Notes: generated by a model not told the origin, from the sequence alone. Shown: positions 27,590 to 37,830, counted from the first letter of the stretch. The stretch is DNA of 64,000 nt from Paraburkholderia elongata (GCF_013177735.1 NZ_WOEZ01000043.1:62001-126000), one strand, 5' to 3'. Numbers and translations: made by a program.

Positions 27590-28693
27590 GTGAAGATCGC
27601 CAGCGTTGAGTCGATTCAACTGCGGATTCCCCTTGCCGGCGAGGGCCGGCTGGAAATCGGATCGTGGGGTGGGAAAGGACTGCCGACGGTCGATTCGCTG
27701 ATTGTCAAAGTCGTAACGGATACGGGGGTAGTGGGCTGGGGCGAAACGTTCGGTTTCGCAGGCATTCCAGCCGCCAGGGCTGCGATCGATTCGATCCTCG
27801 CGCCCGCGCTGGTGGGTCGCGACGCAGCACTGCTGGAGAAGCTGACGCTTGACCTACAGAAGCAGTTTCATATCTTCGGGCGTAGCGGGGCCGTTATCTT
27901 CGGACTGTCCGCGATCGATATCGCGCTTTGGGATATCGCGGGCAAGGTGGCGAACCAGCCAGTGCACGCACTGCTCGGCGGCGCCGACGCGACGTCCCTG
28001 CGGTGCTACGCCAGCCTGGTCCGATATTCCGACCCCGCGCTGGTGAAAGAACATGTTGAGCGTGCGCTGAAGAATGGCTTTCGCCATCTCAAACTGCACG
28101 AAGTCAATATCGACTGCATCCGTGCTGCTCGCGAAGCAGCCGGCGATGACATAGAGATCACTGTCGACGTCAACTGTGCCTGGTCCGTGCGCGAAGGACT
28201 CGACATGACGAACAAGCTCCGGGAATTCAATCTCCGTTGGCTCGAAGAACCTGTCTGGCCCCCGGAAAACTATTCTGGGCTCGCGCAGGTGCGCCGCGAA
28301 GGAGGTATTCCGATTGCCGCCGGCGAGAACGCATCGACGCTAATGGATTTTCAGCACCTGCTTGAGGCGAAGGCGGTTGATTTTATTCAGCCGAGCCCCG
28401 CCAAAATGGGGGGCATCACGGAATTGAAGAAGGTATTTGCGATTGCAAATGCCAACAATGTTGAAGTGGCGGTCCATTCCTTTTATGACGGCCCGGGGTT
28501 GCTCGCGAGCGTGCATGCGAGCGCGGCGCTGGGCGGCGCAGGCGCCCTGGTTGAATGGCGATGTCTGGACCTCGAGGCACAGCTGTATAGTGACGCCATC
28601 GTCCCGCGGGATGGGGCGATCGCGGTCCCTCAACGTCCTGGACTGGGCCTTGAGCCGAATCCGGACGTCATCCGCGAATATCGCGTGGCGTAA
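27590..28693 (+). CDS. Enolase-superfamily enzyme (mandelate racemase/muconate lactonizing group)
   Basis: A 367-residue protein. Metal ligands lie in VDVNCAW (Asp), WLEEPVW (Glu) and AAGENAS (Glu). The base motif is HLKLHEVN, Lys-x-His rather than Lys-x-Lys, and the other side has AVHSFYDGPG with a His that could be the second base. Probable role: dehydration or cycloisomerisation of a sugar acid or lactone. It starts at GTG 27590 and is 111 bases downstream of the ketopantoate-reductase-like gene, so they may form an operon. The two enolase-superfamily proteins of this cluster are clearly distinct, suggesting successive steps or different diastereomers. Confidence 0.88.
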   Translation: MKIASVESIQLRIPLAGEGRLEIGSWGGKGLPTVDSLIVKVVTDTGVVGWGETFGFAGIPAARAAIDSILAPALVGRDAALLEKLTLDLQKQFHIFGRSGAVIFGLSAIDIALWDIAGKVANQPVHALLGGADATSLRCYASLVRYSDPALVKEHVERALKNGFRHLKLHEVNIDCIRAAREAAGDDIEITVDVNCAWSVREGLDMTNKLREFNLRWLEEPVWPPENYSGLAQVRREGGIPIAAGENASTLMDFQHLLEAKAVDFIQPSPAKMGGITELKKVFAIANANNVEVAVHSFYDGPGLLASVHASAALGGAGALVEWRCLDLEAQLYSDAIVPRDGAIAVPQRPGLGLEPNPDVIREYRVA

Positions 28694-29212
28694 AAGGGGA
28701 GTGTTTGGCTCGCGCCTATGCCGGGCGCGCCGATTGCGGAACGGGATGTCGCGATTACGCGGCGGCAACGGAGCATGGTCGGACGAAATCATCAGGATAT
28801 CTTACTCTTTGCTCGCCAAGGAAACGTCCGGCGCTGTCCCCACCAGGCCGACGAATCGGATCGGCATGAGTGTTTCTCCAAACGTCCAGCAAGCGTCCAT
28901 ACGCGGTGCAATGCATGCACGGCACCAATGCATGGTTGACACCCAGGAACAATTGAATTGCCACGCACTGTAATAATTTCGCGCCGAAGGTCGTCCAGAA
29001 TACGGAGCATTCCGATCACGACCGAAACGTCATGGTGTCTCTCGAGATTATCAGGCTATTCAAATGAACACTAACCCGCAACACGCTTCCGTGGCGACGA
29101 CTTGTGGCAACAGTGCCGGCCGCTCGGCCGACCACCTGCTGGACATTCCCTGCGCATTCGCCTGGCGTTTGTTCCGCCCGGCCGAGCTCACCCACTCACC
29201 AAGGTGCCTGCC
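28694..29212. other. Intergenic region before the luciferase-like gene
   Basis: 519 bases without a recognised gene. The open frame ahead of 29213 lacks similarity to the downstream protein and is taken as leader. Confidence 0.4.
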
Positions 29213-30190
29213 ATGCTGACACCGTCGCCCCATGCCGCGCCGCAGGCCAATCCCGGCTTTTCGCGTATGTTTGGGCGCGGTCGCCTGACACTTGGCCTGA
29301 CGTTCGCAATCGAGTCGTATCCCGGCGATGCGCCAACCATGCGCGATCAGATTCTGCTCGCTCGCAAGGCCGAGCAGGTGGGGTTCGCCGCGCTTGGCGT
29401 ACGCGACGTGCCACTGCGCGATCCGACGTTTGGCGATCTGGGTCAAATCTACGACCCCTGGACGTGGCTTGGATATGTGGCCGGTCAGACCGAGTCCATC
29501 GCCCTGTTTCCCGCAGCTATTGTGCTGCCGTTGCGCCATCCGTTGCACACCGCCAAGGCGGCAGCCAGTATCGATCAGTTCACCGGCGGCCGTCTCGTGC
29601 TCGGCATCGCCTCGGGCGACCGCCCGGTGGAATTTCCGGCGTTCGGTGTCGACCGCGAAGAACGCGGTGTTCTGTTCCGCGAGCAGGTGGACTATCTGAA
29701 CACCGTTTGGGGCAACACGTATCCGGAATTCGAGAGCCGATATGGCACGCTATACGGCGCCGACCCCGTACCCAAGCCCATTTCGGCGCGGGTTCCGTTA
29801 ATCGTCACCGGTAACAGCCAGCAATCGGTCGAATGGATCGCGAGCAGGGCGGACGGGTGGATCACCTATCTACGCCCCCTGGACTTCCAGGTGGAACTGA
29901 TCCGGCAATGGCACAACACAGTCGATGCCGTCGCGCCCGGTACGTTCAAGCCGTTTGCGTTGCCGTACAAGATCGATCTGGTCGCCGATCCGGACGTATC
30001 GCCCACGCCGATCCATAACGGCCACCGTCTGGGACGCAGCTGGTTGATGCGGCATCTGGAGGCGCTGGAGCGAGCAGGCGCGAACCACGTACTGCTCAAC
30101 TTGAAGTTCGGAAGCCGGCCCGCGGAGGCGGTGCTCGATGAGCTCGCCACCTATGTCGTGCCGCGTTTTCCGGCCTTGGGTGCGCTGTGA
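29213..30190 (+). CDS. Luciferase-like monooxygenase (LLM class flavin oxidoreductase)
   Basis: A 325-residue TIM-barrel flavin enzyme. Family features include GLTFAIESYPGD at the first strand, the AAIVLPLRHPLHTAKAAASIDQ segment, and GRLVLGIASGDRPVEFPAFGV, the phosphate-binding loop for FMN or F420. It resembles the BA3436-like subgroup. These enzymes use reduced flavin to oxidise small molecules; the substrate is unknown. ATG 29213 starts just before the barrel; the frame extends to 29102 with no similarity. A LysR gene follows 77 bases downstream. Confidence 0.88.
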   Translation: MLTPSPHAAPQANPGFSRMFGRGRLTLGLTFAIESYPGDAPTMRDQILLARKAEQVGFAALGVRDVPLRDPTFGDLGQIYDPWTWLGYVAGQTESIALFPAAIVLPLRHPLHTAKAAASIDQFTGGRLVLGIASGDRPVEFPAFGVDREERGVLFREQVDYLNTVWGNTYPEFESRYGTLYGADPVPKPISARVPLIVTGNSQQSVEWIASRADGWITYLRPLDFQVELIRQWHNTVDAVAPGTFKPFALPYKIDLVADPDVSPTPIHNGHRLGRSWLMRHLEALERAGANHVLLNLKFGSRPAEAVLDELATYVVPRFPALGAL

Positions 30191-30267
30191 TCGGACGAAC
30201 GATCCTGCAACAAGCGTTCGCAATCCGGTTACCGCTGAAACAGGCGCTTTTTTGATAGGACAGTGTT

Positions 30268-31152
30268 ATGGATGTTGCGGATCTCAAGGCATTTGAAGCG
30301 GTCGCTCGCCACGGGAGCATGAACAGGGCGGCCGTAGAGTTGCATACTGTTCAGTCCAACGTAACGGCCAGGATCCGTTCACTGGAACGAGAAGTTGGTG
30401 TTGCGCTCTTTCAGCGGCATGTCCGAGGTGTGAGCATGACCCCCGCGGGTCAGCGCATGCTTCCGTACGCGGCGCGAATTGCCAAGCTCGTTGCAGACGC
30501 CCGCGTGGCGGCCATGGACGACGGTCCGCCGCGTGGTTCCCTGGTGCTGGGAACCATGGAAACCGCAGCGGCGCTGCGGCTCTCGCCGATAGTAAGCAAC
30601 TTCGCGCGGACGTATCCGCAGGTCAGACTGTCGCTGACAACTGGAACAAGCCGAAGCCTCGCGGTGGATGTCGCGGAATGTCGTCTGGATGGGGCGTTCA
30701 TAGCAGGTCCGCTTGACCACCCGGAGCTTCACACCGAGACTATTTTCCGTGAAGAGCTGGTGCTGGTGACTCCTCGCACCATACACTCGCTGGAGTCTTT
30801 GACGTCAATCCCGCACCTGAAGACGATTGTGTTCCGCGTGGGGTGCTCGTATCGGCAGCAGTTGGAAGCGCTGCTTGTGGAGAGGGGGATTCTCGCGACG
30901 ACGCTCGAGTTCGGCTCGCTGGACGCAATCATAGCGTGTGTGGCGGCCGGTATCGGGATCACGTTGCTGCCGCGGGGCGTGGTCGCGGCAGCGGAGCAGC
31001 AGGACATCATTGCCATCCATGAGATCTCGCCTGAGAAAGCACGTGTCGAGACGCTTTTCGTCCGACGGCATGACGCTTACATTTCGAGCGCGATGCGCGC
31101 TTTCGTCGAAGTCTCGCGCGCGGAGTTCGGGCCTTTGATGGCGGCGGCATAG
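30268..31152 (+). CDS. LysR family transcriptional regulator (paralogue A)
   Basis: A 294-residue LysR protein: helix-turn-helix with RHGSMNRAAVELHTVQSNVTARI, effector domain from about residue 88. It is strikingly similar along its whole length to the regulator at 46178 (same MDVADLK opening, LFQRHVRGVSMTPAGQR, DAIIACVAAGIGITLLPRGVV), so the two are recent paralogues. It sits between the luciferase-like gene and an MFS gene, which are its likely targets. The related but more distant LysR at 38017 shares the QSNVTxRxxxLE helix. Confidence 0.92.
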   Translation: MDVADLKAFEAVARHGSMNRAAVELHTVQSNVTARIRSLEREVGVALFQRHVRGVSMTPAGQRMLPYAARIAKLVADARVAAMDDGPPRGSLVLGTMETAAALRLSPIVSNFARTYPQVRLSLTTGTSRSLAVDVAECRLDGAFIAGPLDHPELHTETIFREELVLVTPRTIHSLESLTSIPHLKTIVFRVGCSYRQQLEALLVERGILATTLEFGSLDAIIACVAAGIGITLLPRGVVAAAEQQDIIAIHEISPEKARVETLFVRRHDAYISSAMRAFVEVSRAEFGPLMAAA

Positions 31153-31359
31153 CGGACAACGTCCGATCTCGCCTCCAAGTGGGTAAGTCATTGCCCCATG
31201 GGCAATTCGCTTTACCGGCAGGAAACTATCTTTCAAGTTCAATTCCCAAAACCGGAAGGCAAGATACCTTTTCCATAGAGGGAATAAAGCGGCATCCGTT
31301 TGGAGCCGCTCGGACTCTATACTCGGTCCAAGTTAATACAGGTCTCACGGTTAGCCGCG

Positions 31360-32613
31360 ATGGACGATTCCGCAAACGCACTTCCTGCATCCTCTCCGTC
31401 GGTCGAGAGGGCTACGTACGCCGCACGCAATGCATTGTACTGGCGAAGAAACCTCATCGTCTGTGTATTCGGGTCGTTCACGACACTTGTCAGCCTGAGC
31501 ATGTTGTTGCCGTTTCTGCCGCTGTACGTTCAGCAATTGGGCGTAACCTCAAGTTCAGCGGTGGTGCAATGGTCCGGAGTAGCGTTTGGCGTAACGTTCC
31601 TTGGAACAGCGTTGACCGCTCCAATCTGGGGGCGACTGGCTGACCGGTTTGGACGCAAACCCATGTTGATCCGGGCTGCAGTCGGCATGGCCGTGGTCAT
31701 GTCTACCATCGGACTGGCGCACAACATCTACGAACTGGTGACACTGCGCTTCGCGGCGGGTCTCGTCGGAGGGTACGCGTCTGCGTCAATCGTGATGATT
31801 GGCACTCAGGCCCCGCAGGAGCGCTCCGGCTGGGCGTTAGGGGTTCTGTCGACGGGGGTTCTCGCCGGGAGTCTGGTTGGGCCGCTCATTGGTGGACTGC
31901 TGCCAAACCTGATTGGAATCCGAGGTACATTTTTCGCCGCCGGCGCGATGATTTCCGTCGCGGCCATTCTGACCGTTGTACTGGTCAAGGAAGACTTCAC
32001 CCCACCGCCCAGGCGTCAGGCCAGCAAGGTTCAGACAGGTGCTGTCGCGCACGCCAGAAACTACAGCGCAATCGCCGCACTGCTGGCTACTGCGACCATG
32101 GTTTTGCTGGCGAACATGTCGATTGAGCCAATCATCACCGTCTACATATCCCAACTGGGTGTGCCATATCATCAGCTCACGACGGTGGCCGGGATTGTCA
32201 TGGCGTGTTCGGCGTTTGGCAGCATGCTGACGGCTGCGCGGCTCGGGGCTCTGGCGGACCGGATTGGTGGATGGAACGTGATTATCGGTTGCCTGGTTGC
32301 CACAGGGCTGATCATGATTCCGCAAGCTTTTGTGACGAACTGGTGGGCACTTGCCGCGCTGCGGGGTCTGATGGGCATGACGCTCGCCGGCTTGCTTCCT
32401 GCAATTACGAAGCTCGTCCGTCATGCAGTTGACGAACGAGAGTCTGGAAAGATGCTTGGTTACCTACAGTCGGCTCAGTACGCAGGGCAGGTTGTCGGTC
32501 CGCTGATTGGTGGCCTGATTGGCGTTCACTTAGGCATGCGCTCGGTCTTCTTCGTTACCGGTGCGTTGCTGGTCGGATGTGCGGCGCTGGACCGCTGGGT
32601 AAAGAATCGCTGA
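31360..32613 (+). CDS. MFS transporter, multidrug/metabolite efflux type
   Basis: A 417-residue, 12-helix carrier. The loop GRLADRFGRKPMLIRAAVGM carries the MFS motif A, and motif C appears in helix 5 (GVLAGSLVGPLIGGLLPNLIGIRGTFF). The second half repeats this pattern (QYAGQVVGPLIGGLIGVHLGM). This is the DHA1-like efflux architecture (proton antiport). ATG 31360 gives a short cytoplasmic head; a TTG at 31300 would add 20 residues. The ribosome site is weak. It follows the LysR gene by about 200 bases. Confidence 0.85.
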   Translation: MDDSANALPASSPSVERATYAARNALYWRRNLIVCVFGSFTTLVSLSMLLPFLPLYVQQLGVTSSSAVVQWSGVAFGVTFLGTALTAPIWGRLADRFGRKPMLIRAAVGMAVVMSTIGLAHNIYELVTLRFAAGLVGGYASASIVMIGTQAPQERSGWALGVLSTGVLAGSLVGPLIGGLLPNLIGIRGTFFAAGAMISVAAILTVVLVKEDFTPPPRRQASKVQTGAVAHARNYSAIAALLATATMVLLANMSIEPIITVYISQLGVPYHQLTTVAGIVMACSAFGSMLTAARLGALADRIGGWNVIIGCLVATGLIMIPQAFVTNWWALAALRGLMGMTLAGLLPAITKLVRHAVDERESGKMLGYLQSAQYAGQVVGPLIGGLIGVHLGMRSVFFVTGALLVGCAALDRWVKNR

Positions 32614-32650
32614 GCGTGACGTCGTGGCTGATCGATCTTCGGCTCGAAGG

Positions 32651-33010
32651 GTATCTATTTTCGCGATACCCATATCGTCACAAACCGCTTATGCGTTCTG
32701 GAAACATTGTTAAGCTGCTTCCTACGTGATACGTCAATAATCCGACCGTACGAACGTTGTTGTATGGGCCGTCGGATTTTTGAAGGATACATCCGCGATG
32801 ATGGCAACCGTCGCTAAACCTTCTCCCGACTGGCGTCGAACGATCACGCTATCGCCCCAACGTGAACCTCATGGTTTCCATTCAGGAAGAAGCGGTGAAT
32901 CTGTATGACGGCCAATTCGATATGACAATTCTTCCGCCTCATCTTGCAGAGCAGTCGTGGTTGTCTCGAGCAATACGGTACACGTGAGGCCGCTTCGGAG
33001 TTGGCTAATA
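32651..33010 (+). pseudogene. Decayed partial copy of the LysR locus at 15424-16215
   Basis: From 32651 (TATCTATTTTC) the sequence follows the upstream region of the LysR gene at 15656, including TGCGTTCTGGAAACATT, CCTACGTGATACGTCAA and TACATCCGCGATGATGGCA. It then jumps to the interior of that gene: from about 32825 it matches 15980-16120 (for example GAACCTCATGGTTTCC, GCGGTGAATCTGTATGACGG), and after another deletion ends in GCCGCTTCGGAGTTGGCTAA, matching about 16196-16215. It lacks a start and the DNA-binding domain, so it is a relic. Confidence 0.85.
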
Positions 33011-33039
33011 TTGTCTAAGTTTAAAAGGAGAGCTTGGGA

Positions 33040-33441
33040 ATGACTGATGCACCTCTAACACTTGGCATCGACCACGTTGGTCTGACGGTCCGTAATCTGA
33101 GCGTGACCCGGGACTTTTTCATCAATGTCCTGGGCTGGACCCAGGTTGGTGGGAGGCCCAACTATCCGGCGGCTTTTGTGTCCGACGGCCACGTCACGCT
33201 GACGCTCTGGGAGGTCAAGGATCCGGAAAATTGTGTGGAGTTCGACCGCAAGACGAATGTAGGGCTACATCACCTCGCGCTGAGGGTCGGTAGTAAAGAG
33301 GCTCTCGACGCAATCTTCGCCCGGGTCTCCGGATGGCCGGGGGTAGTGGTTGAATTCGCACCGGAGAACATGGGTGAAGGACCCAAGCGTCACACGATGG
33401 TGTACGAGCCGGGCGGCATCAGACTCGAGTTCGATTTTTGA
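33040..33441 (+). CDS. VOC (glyoxalase/dioxygenase fold) family protein
   Basis: A 133-residue protein with one VOC module pair: IDHVGLTVRNLSVTRDFFINVLGW at the start, TLTLWEV in the first half, LHHLALRVGSKEALDAI in the second, and IRLEFDF at the end. His (IDH), Glu (LWE), His (LHH) and Glu (RLE) are in positions of a metal site. Members include glyoxalases, epimerases and resistance proteins; no finer call is possible. ATG 33040 has AAAAGGAG 9 bases ahead. It lies just after the LysR relic. Confidence 0.85.
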   Translation: MTDAPLTLGIDHVGLTVRNLSVTRDFFINVLGWTQVGGRPNYPAAFVSDGHVTLTLWEVKDPENCVEFDRKTNVGLHHLALRVGSKEALDAIFARVSGWPGVVVEFAPENMGEGPKRHTMVYEPGGIRLEFDF

Positions 33442-33599
33442 TCTGCGAATTCAGCCTGCTTGAGTTGTGCTGAATCATAGATGAAGTGGTTCAGGTAGCA
33501 CCTGACGCAGACGAACTTATCGTATCTGGCACCCGATTTCTTACCATAGTAGCTGCTGGCGCCGCCAGTTCGAAGATTACCCAAAGCGAGGTTTCGGTC

Positions 33600-34442
33600 A
33601 TGAGCAAAGCCGCCCAGCGGATTTTTTTGATTACCGGTGCGAGCTCCGGTTTTGGTCGTGCTTTGGCGAAAGCAGCATTGGCAGCCGGCAACACTGTGAT
33701 TGGTACTGTAAGAAGCGATCCTGCGAAAACTGAGTTTGAGGGATTGCATGCACACCACGCTCACGGTGTGCTCCTCGATGTGTCTGATTTCGATTCAATC
33801 AATGCGACGATCAAGGAAGTCGTCGAGCGCGTTGGTGCGATCGACGTTCTCGTGAATAGTGCAGGATACGGTCATGAAGGAATCCTCGAGGAATCACCGC
33901 TCGAGGAACTGCGTCGTCAGTTTGATGTGAACGTATTCGGCGCAGTCGCCATGATCAAAGCCGTGCTCCCGTCGATGCGAATCCGACGCACCGGTCACAT
34001 CATCAATATCACGTCGATGGCGGGGCTAGTTACATTTCCCGGTATCTCATACTACTGCGGTAGCAAGTTCGCACTTGAAGGGATATCAGAATCCCTGGAA
34101 CAGGAAGTGCGCAGTTTCGGTATCAAGGTGACGGCTGTTGCACCGGGCGCGTTTCGAACAGATTGGGCGGGCAGATCGATGGTACGCACGGAGCACAACA
34201 TCGAAGACTACGATCCAGTGTTTGCGCCGATCCGCCGCGCCCGTATGGCGAAAGATGGGAAGCAGCCAGGGGATCCGGTGAAGGCGGCGAAGGTCCTGCT
34301 GGACCTGATCGACGAGGTTGACCCGCCGGTTCACCTCGTGCTGGGCGATGATGCGTTAAGCGTGGTCCGGGACAAAATATCTGCACTGAGTCGCGAAATT
34401 GACGCTTGGGAATCCGTTTCGAAATCTACTGGGTTCTCGTGA
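33600..34442 (+). CDS. SDR family oxidoreductase
   Basis: A 280-residue classical-type short-chain dehydrogenase. It has GASSGFG for cofactor binding, NSAG, the active-site Ser in INITSMAG, and YYCGSK, that is Tyr and Lys of YxxxK. The extended C-terminus (WAGRSMVRTEHNIEDYDPVF) is typical of the retinol-dehydrogenase-like/oxidoreductase group annotated in many proteobacteria. ATG 33600 follows a weak GAGG site (CGAGGTTTCGGTC); upstream codons to 33486 lack SDR similarity. The substrate is unknown. Confidence 0.9.
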   Translation: MSKAAQRIFLITGASSGFGRALAKAALAAGNTVIGTVRSDPAKTEFEGLHAHHAHGVLLDVSDFDSINATIKEVVERVGAIDVLVNSAGYGHEGILEESPLEELRRQFDVNVFGAVAMIKAVLPSMRIRRTGHIINITSMAGLVTFPGISYYCGSKFALEGISESLEQEVRSFGIKVTAVAPGAFRTDWAGRSMVRTEHNIEDYDPVFAPIRRARMAKDGKQPGDPVKAAKVLLDLIDEVDPPVHLVLGDDALSVVRDKISALSREIDAWESVSKSTGFS

Positions 34443-34462
34443 AGACATAGCGGGGCGGGGTG

Positions 34463-35404
34463 CTATGGAGGAAATCCTTCAGCGAAAGTTGCCCTCAGAT
34501 AGGTGACAAACAGTTCGACAGCGCGTGGTACGTGCGGGGTGTATGGCCGAACCACATAGAGTTGCTCGGCAAAAGTGCCTATTGGTCGCCAATCGGGCAG
34601 GAGAACAACGAGTTTTCCTGATTGAATTGCTGCTTGTGCAGTGAAATCGGGCAGCAGCGCGATGCCCAGATCGTCAAGGGCGGCGTCTCTCAATGCTTCG
34701 CTATTGTTAGCGGAAAGAGGGCCGTTTACCGTGATCATCAGAGGAGCCGAGTGCGTCCGTCGCGCTGTTCTGCGTTCGAACGACCAGATTCCAGATCCTA
34801 AAGCACGAGGGTAGAACAAGCAATCGTGAGCGGAGAGATCCGTTGGCAATTCAGGCTGGCCTCGACGCTCCAGGTATGCGGATGTCGCGACGATCACGGA
34901 TTGCGTCTTGCACAGCTTCCATGCGACATGAGTCTCAGGAACCTGGGCGCTATGTCTGATGGCAAGATCGAAGCCCTCGGTGGCGATCGAGGTCAGGCGG
35001 TCAGACGCTTCAAGTTGTACTCGTACTTCGGGATTTGCCCGCAGAAACGCAGACATTTTCGGCACCAACTGCTGCCGCGTGAACGCCACCGGTGCGGTTA
35101 CCCGGATCAACCCACGCGCCACGCCCGCCATCTCCCGTACCGTCGCAAAACTCGTCGCAATGTGCTCGTACTCCAGACGAGTGTTGTCGACAAGCCGTTG
35201 CCCGGCTTCGGTGAGTCGTACGCTGCGGGTGGTACGTTGCACCAGTGCGACGCCCGCAGCTCGCTCCAGTTCTGCGATGCGCTGGCTCATTGCGGCTTTG
35301 CTCACTCCAAGGCGAGCGGCCGCTGCGGTGTACGTGCCTTGTTCGGCAAGAACCGTCAGCCAGTGCAAATGAGTCCAAAGGCTTTCAACCTTTTGCGTGT
35401 CCAT
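34463..35404 (-). CDS. LysR family transcriptional regulator, divergent from mmsA
   Basis: A 313-residue LysR protein: helix-turn-helix [26 protein letters not shown] near residues 20-46 (read in segments), effector domain from about residue 95. The ATG at 35404 (MDTQKVES) starts close to the winged helix; the frame continues nine codons further to 35431. Only about 106 bases separate it from the mmsA start on the other strand, the classic arrangement for a LysR regulator and its target. Confidence 0.9.
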   Translation of the reverse strand: MDTQKVESLWTHLHWLTVLAEQGTYTAAAARLGVSKAAMSQRIAELERAAGVALVQRTTRSVRLTEAGQRLVDNTRLEYEHIATSFATVREMAGVARGLIRVTAPVAFTRQQLVPKMSAFLRANPEVRVQLEASDRLTSIATEGFDLAIRHSAQVPETHVAWKLCKTQSVIVATSAYLERRGQPELPTDLSAHDCLFYPRALGSGIWSFERRTARRTHSAPLMITVNGPLSANNSEALRDAALDDLGIALLPDFTAQAAIQSGKLVVLLPDWRPIGTFAEQLYVVRPYTPHVPRAVELFVTYLRATFAEGFPP

Positions 35405-35510
35405 ATGTTTTTTGTTCACCATTGAAAACAATCATTTCAATCTTAGCGTCTTTGCAAGCTCAATGGAGACTCCTAAACTTCATTCACCACCCATCAACCA
35501 AGGAATCGAG

Positions 35511-37022
35511 ATGCAAGCGTTCAATGACACAGCCGACGTCACCCATTTTATTCATGGCGAGCGAGTACGTGGATCAGGAGTGCGTACCCAGGCGATTTTC
35601 AATCCTGCCACGGGTGAACGGCCACGCAAACTTCTGCTGGGCGAGATCGCAGATGTAGGCGCCGCTGTGGCAAGCGCCAAGGCTGCATTTCCGAAGTGGA
35701 GCAACACGCCGCCGATCCGCCGGGCCCGCGTCATGCTGCGGTTTCTTGAGTTGATGAACAGACATCGCGATGAGCTGGCTGCAATCATCACAGCCGAACA
35801 CGGAAAGGTCTTCTCAGATGCTCAAGGCGAGGTAGCGCGCGGTATCGATGTCATCGAATTCGCCTGCGGCATTCCGCAACTGCTTAAGGGGGACTACACG
35901 GAGCAGGTTTCAACTGGCATGGACAACTGGACAATGCGTCAGGCGCTCGGCGTTGTCGCAGGCATTACGCCGTTCAACTTCCCGTGCATGGTGCCTTGCT
36001 GGATGTTCCCTGTTGCGATTGCGGCGGGCAACGCATTCATTCTGAAGCCAAGCGAGCGGGACCCGTCGGCGTCGCTGCTCATGGCAAGGCTGATGAAGGA
36101 GGCCAACCTGCCCGATGGCATTTTCAACGTGGTTCAGGGTGACAAGGTCGCTGTCGATGCGTTGCTGGCGCATCCGGATGTGAAAGCGGTGAGCTTTGTT
36201 GGATCGACGCCAATCGCCAACTACATTTACGAGACTGGTGCAAAGAACGGCAAGCGCGTGCAGGCGCTGGGTGGGGCAAAAAATCATATGGTAGTGATGC
36301 CCGATGCCGACATCGATCAAGCTGTCGAGGCGCTGGTTGGCGCCGGGTACGGCTCCGCTGGCGAGCGTTGCATGGCTATTTCGGTTGCTGTTCTCGTAGG
36401 CGATGTTGCTGACAAAATTATTCCAAAGCTTGCCGAGCGTGCGCGCAATCTCGTTGTAAAGAATGGCATGGAACCCGACGCGGAAATGGGGCCTATCGTT
36501 ACGCAACAGGCGCTCGAACGCATCGAGGGGTACATCGCGATTGGCATCGACGAAGGTGCAAAGCTGGTTGTTGACGGTCGCGGCCTTAAGGTAGACGGCT
36601 TTGAGGGCGGTTTCTTCACAGGCGGTACGCTGTTCGACAACGTCACGCCGGAGATGAGAATTTACAAGGAAGAAATCTTTGGGCCCGTGCTTGCCTGCGT
36701 CCGTGTGAAGGACTTCTCGGAAGCGGTCGATTTGATCAATGCTCATGAGTTTGGCAATGGTGTGGCGTGCTACACGCGGGACGGGCACATCGCTCGCGAA
36801 TTCGGACGACGCATCGAAGTAGGTATGGTCGGAATCAACGTCCCTATTCCGGTCCCGATGGCCTGGCATGGTTTCGGTGGTTGGAAGCGCAGCCTGTTCG
36901 GTGACACGCATGCATATGGCGAAGAAGGTGTTCGCTTCTATACGAAGCAGAAGTCGATTATGCAACGCTGGCCGGAAAGCACGGAAAAGGGCGCTGAATT
37001 TGCAATGCCCACAGCGAAGTAA
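35511..37022 (+). CDS. mmsA: CoA-acylating methylmalonate-semialdehyde dehydrogenase
   Basis: A 503-residue aldehyde dehydrogenase of the MmsA/IolA branch. The catalytic Cys lies in [20 protein letters not shown], with [30 protein letters not shown] and [22 protein letters not shown] as branch signatures. It converts methylmalonate semialdehyde to propionyl-CoA and malonate semialdehyde to acetyl-CoA, with NAD and CoA in the cytoplasm. ATG 35511 is preceded by AAGGAATCGAG. A divergent LysR gene suggests control. Placed near a nitronate monooxygenase and CaaD-like genes, both able to make malonate semialdehyde, it may be their downstream step; that is inference. Confidence 0.94.
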   Translation: MQAFNDTADVTHFIHGERVRGSGVRTQAIFNPATGERPRKLLLGEIADVGAAVASAKAAFPKWSNTPPIRRARVMLRFLELMNRHRDELAAIITAEHGKVFSDAQGEVARGIDVIEFACGIPQLLKGDYTEQVSTGMDNWTMRQALGVVAGITPFNFPCMVPCWMFPVAIAAGNAFILKPSERDPSASLLMARLMKEANLPDGIFNVVQGDKVAVDALLAHPDVKAVSFVGSTPIANYIYETGAKNGKRVQALGGAKNHMVVMPDADIDQAVEALVGAGYGSAGERCMAISVAVLVGDVADKIIPKLAERARNLVVKNGMEPDAEMGPIVTQQALERIEGYIAIGIDEGAKLVVDGRGLKVDGFEGGFFTGGTLFDNVTPEMRIYKEEIFGPVLACVRVKDFSEAVDLINAHEFGNGVACYTRDGHIAREFGRRIEVGMVGINVPIPVPMAWHGFGGWKRSLFGDTHAYGEEGVRFYTKQKSIMQRWPESTEKGAEFAMPTAK

Positions 37023-37197
37023 GCAAGCTGGTTCGACGAGTGATCGAGCGTCGCGCGCAGCACGATGCGGCGCCTGATCTTCGACTGTGTGGAGCCGCGG
37101 CCGGGCAATGAACCAGACGTCCGGTCTGCATTTGGCACCTTGATATAGATTCGCGCTGTTATTGCGTGCCGTAAATGTTCGAAGAGGAAATGACAGG

Positions 37198-37830
37198 ATG
37201 AAGCTTATATTTGTAGGCGATCCGATGTGCTCGTGGTGCTATGGATTCAGCAAGGAAATGGCTTCAATTGTCGAAAATATGCCTGAGCTCGATGTGCAGA
37301 TCGTGATGGGCGGCCTGGCTGCTGGTTCAAAACAGGTTCTGGACGAAGCAGGCAAGCAGTTTCGTCTGACGCACTGGTCGCGTGTCGAACAGATGAGTGG
37401 TGCAGAGTTTAATCGCGAGGCGCTGCTGGCAAGGAAGAACTTTGTGTACGATACCGAGCCGGTATGTCGTGCGGTGGTGACCGCTCGTATGATGCAACCC
37501 TCGGCAAATCTGTTGAAAATCTTTCGTGCGTTTCAGCGGGCGTTTTACGTGGACGGCCTCGATACGACAGATGGGATGGTGTTGGCAGAGATCGGTGCGG
37601 CAGCGCTTCGGCAAAGTGGATTCAGTGTCGCTGTGGAGGAGTTTTTTGAGCTTTGGTCTTCGGACGAAGCGATACAGGCAGCCGCGGCGGATTTCGCTCT
37701 TACGCAGAAACTGGGTGTTTCGGGATTCCCGACGCTGTTCGTCGAGTGGAACGGCAAGCGTGGACGGCTGGGTTCGGGATACATGCGCGCGGCCGAGGTT
37801 CAACAAACGCTTGAGGGTCTCGTCGACTAA
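37198..37830 (+). CDS. DsbA family protein (cytoplasmic thioredoxin-fold)
   Basis: A 210-residue thioredoxin-like protein. It opens KLIFVGDPMCSWCYGFSKEM, with the CSWC redox motif at residues 10-13, and has a cis-Pro loop GVSGFPTLFVEWNGK near residue 180. No signal peptide is visible, so it acts in the cytoplasm, unlike classical DsbA. Relatives are FrnE-like and glutathione-S-transferase kappa / 2-hydroxychromene-2-carboxylate isomerase-type proteins. ATG 37198 has GAGGA 9 bases ahead. The next gene encodes a LysR regulator. Confidence 0.85.
   Translation: MKLIFVGDPMCSWCYGFSKEMASIVENMPELDVQIVMGGLAAGSKQVLDEAGKQFRLTHWSRVEQMSGAEFNREALLARKNFVYDTEPVCRAVVTARMMQPSANLLKIFRAFQRAFYVDGLDTTDGMVLAEIGAAALRQSGFSVAVEEFFELWSSDEAIQAAAADFALTQKLGVSGFPTLFVEWNGKRGRLGSGYMRAAEVQQTLEGLVD

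Noticed and set aside
35910..36965. A 351-codon open frame antisense to mmsA
   Set aside because: Composition of a shadow frame; mmsA on the other strand is full length with all motifs.
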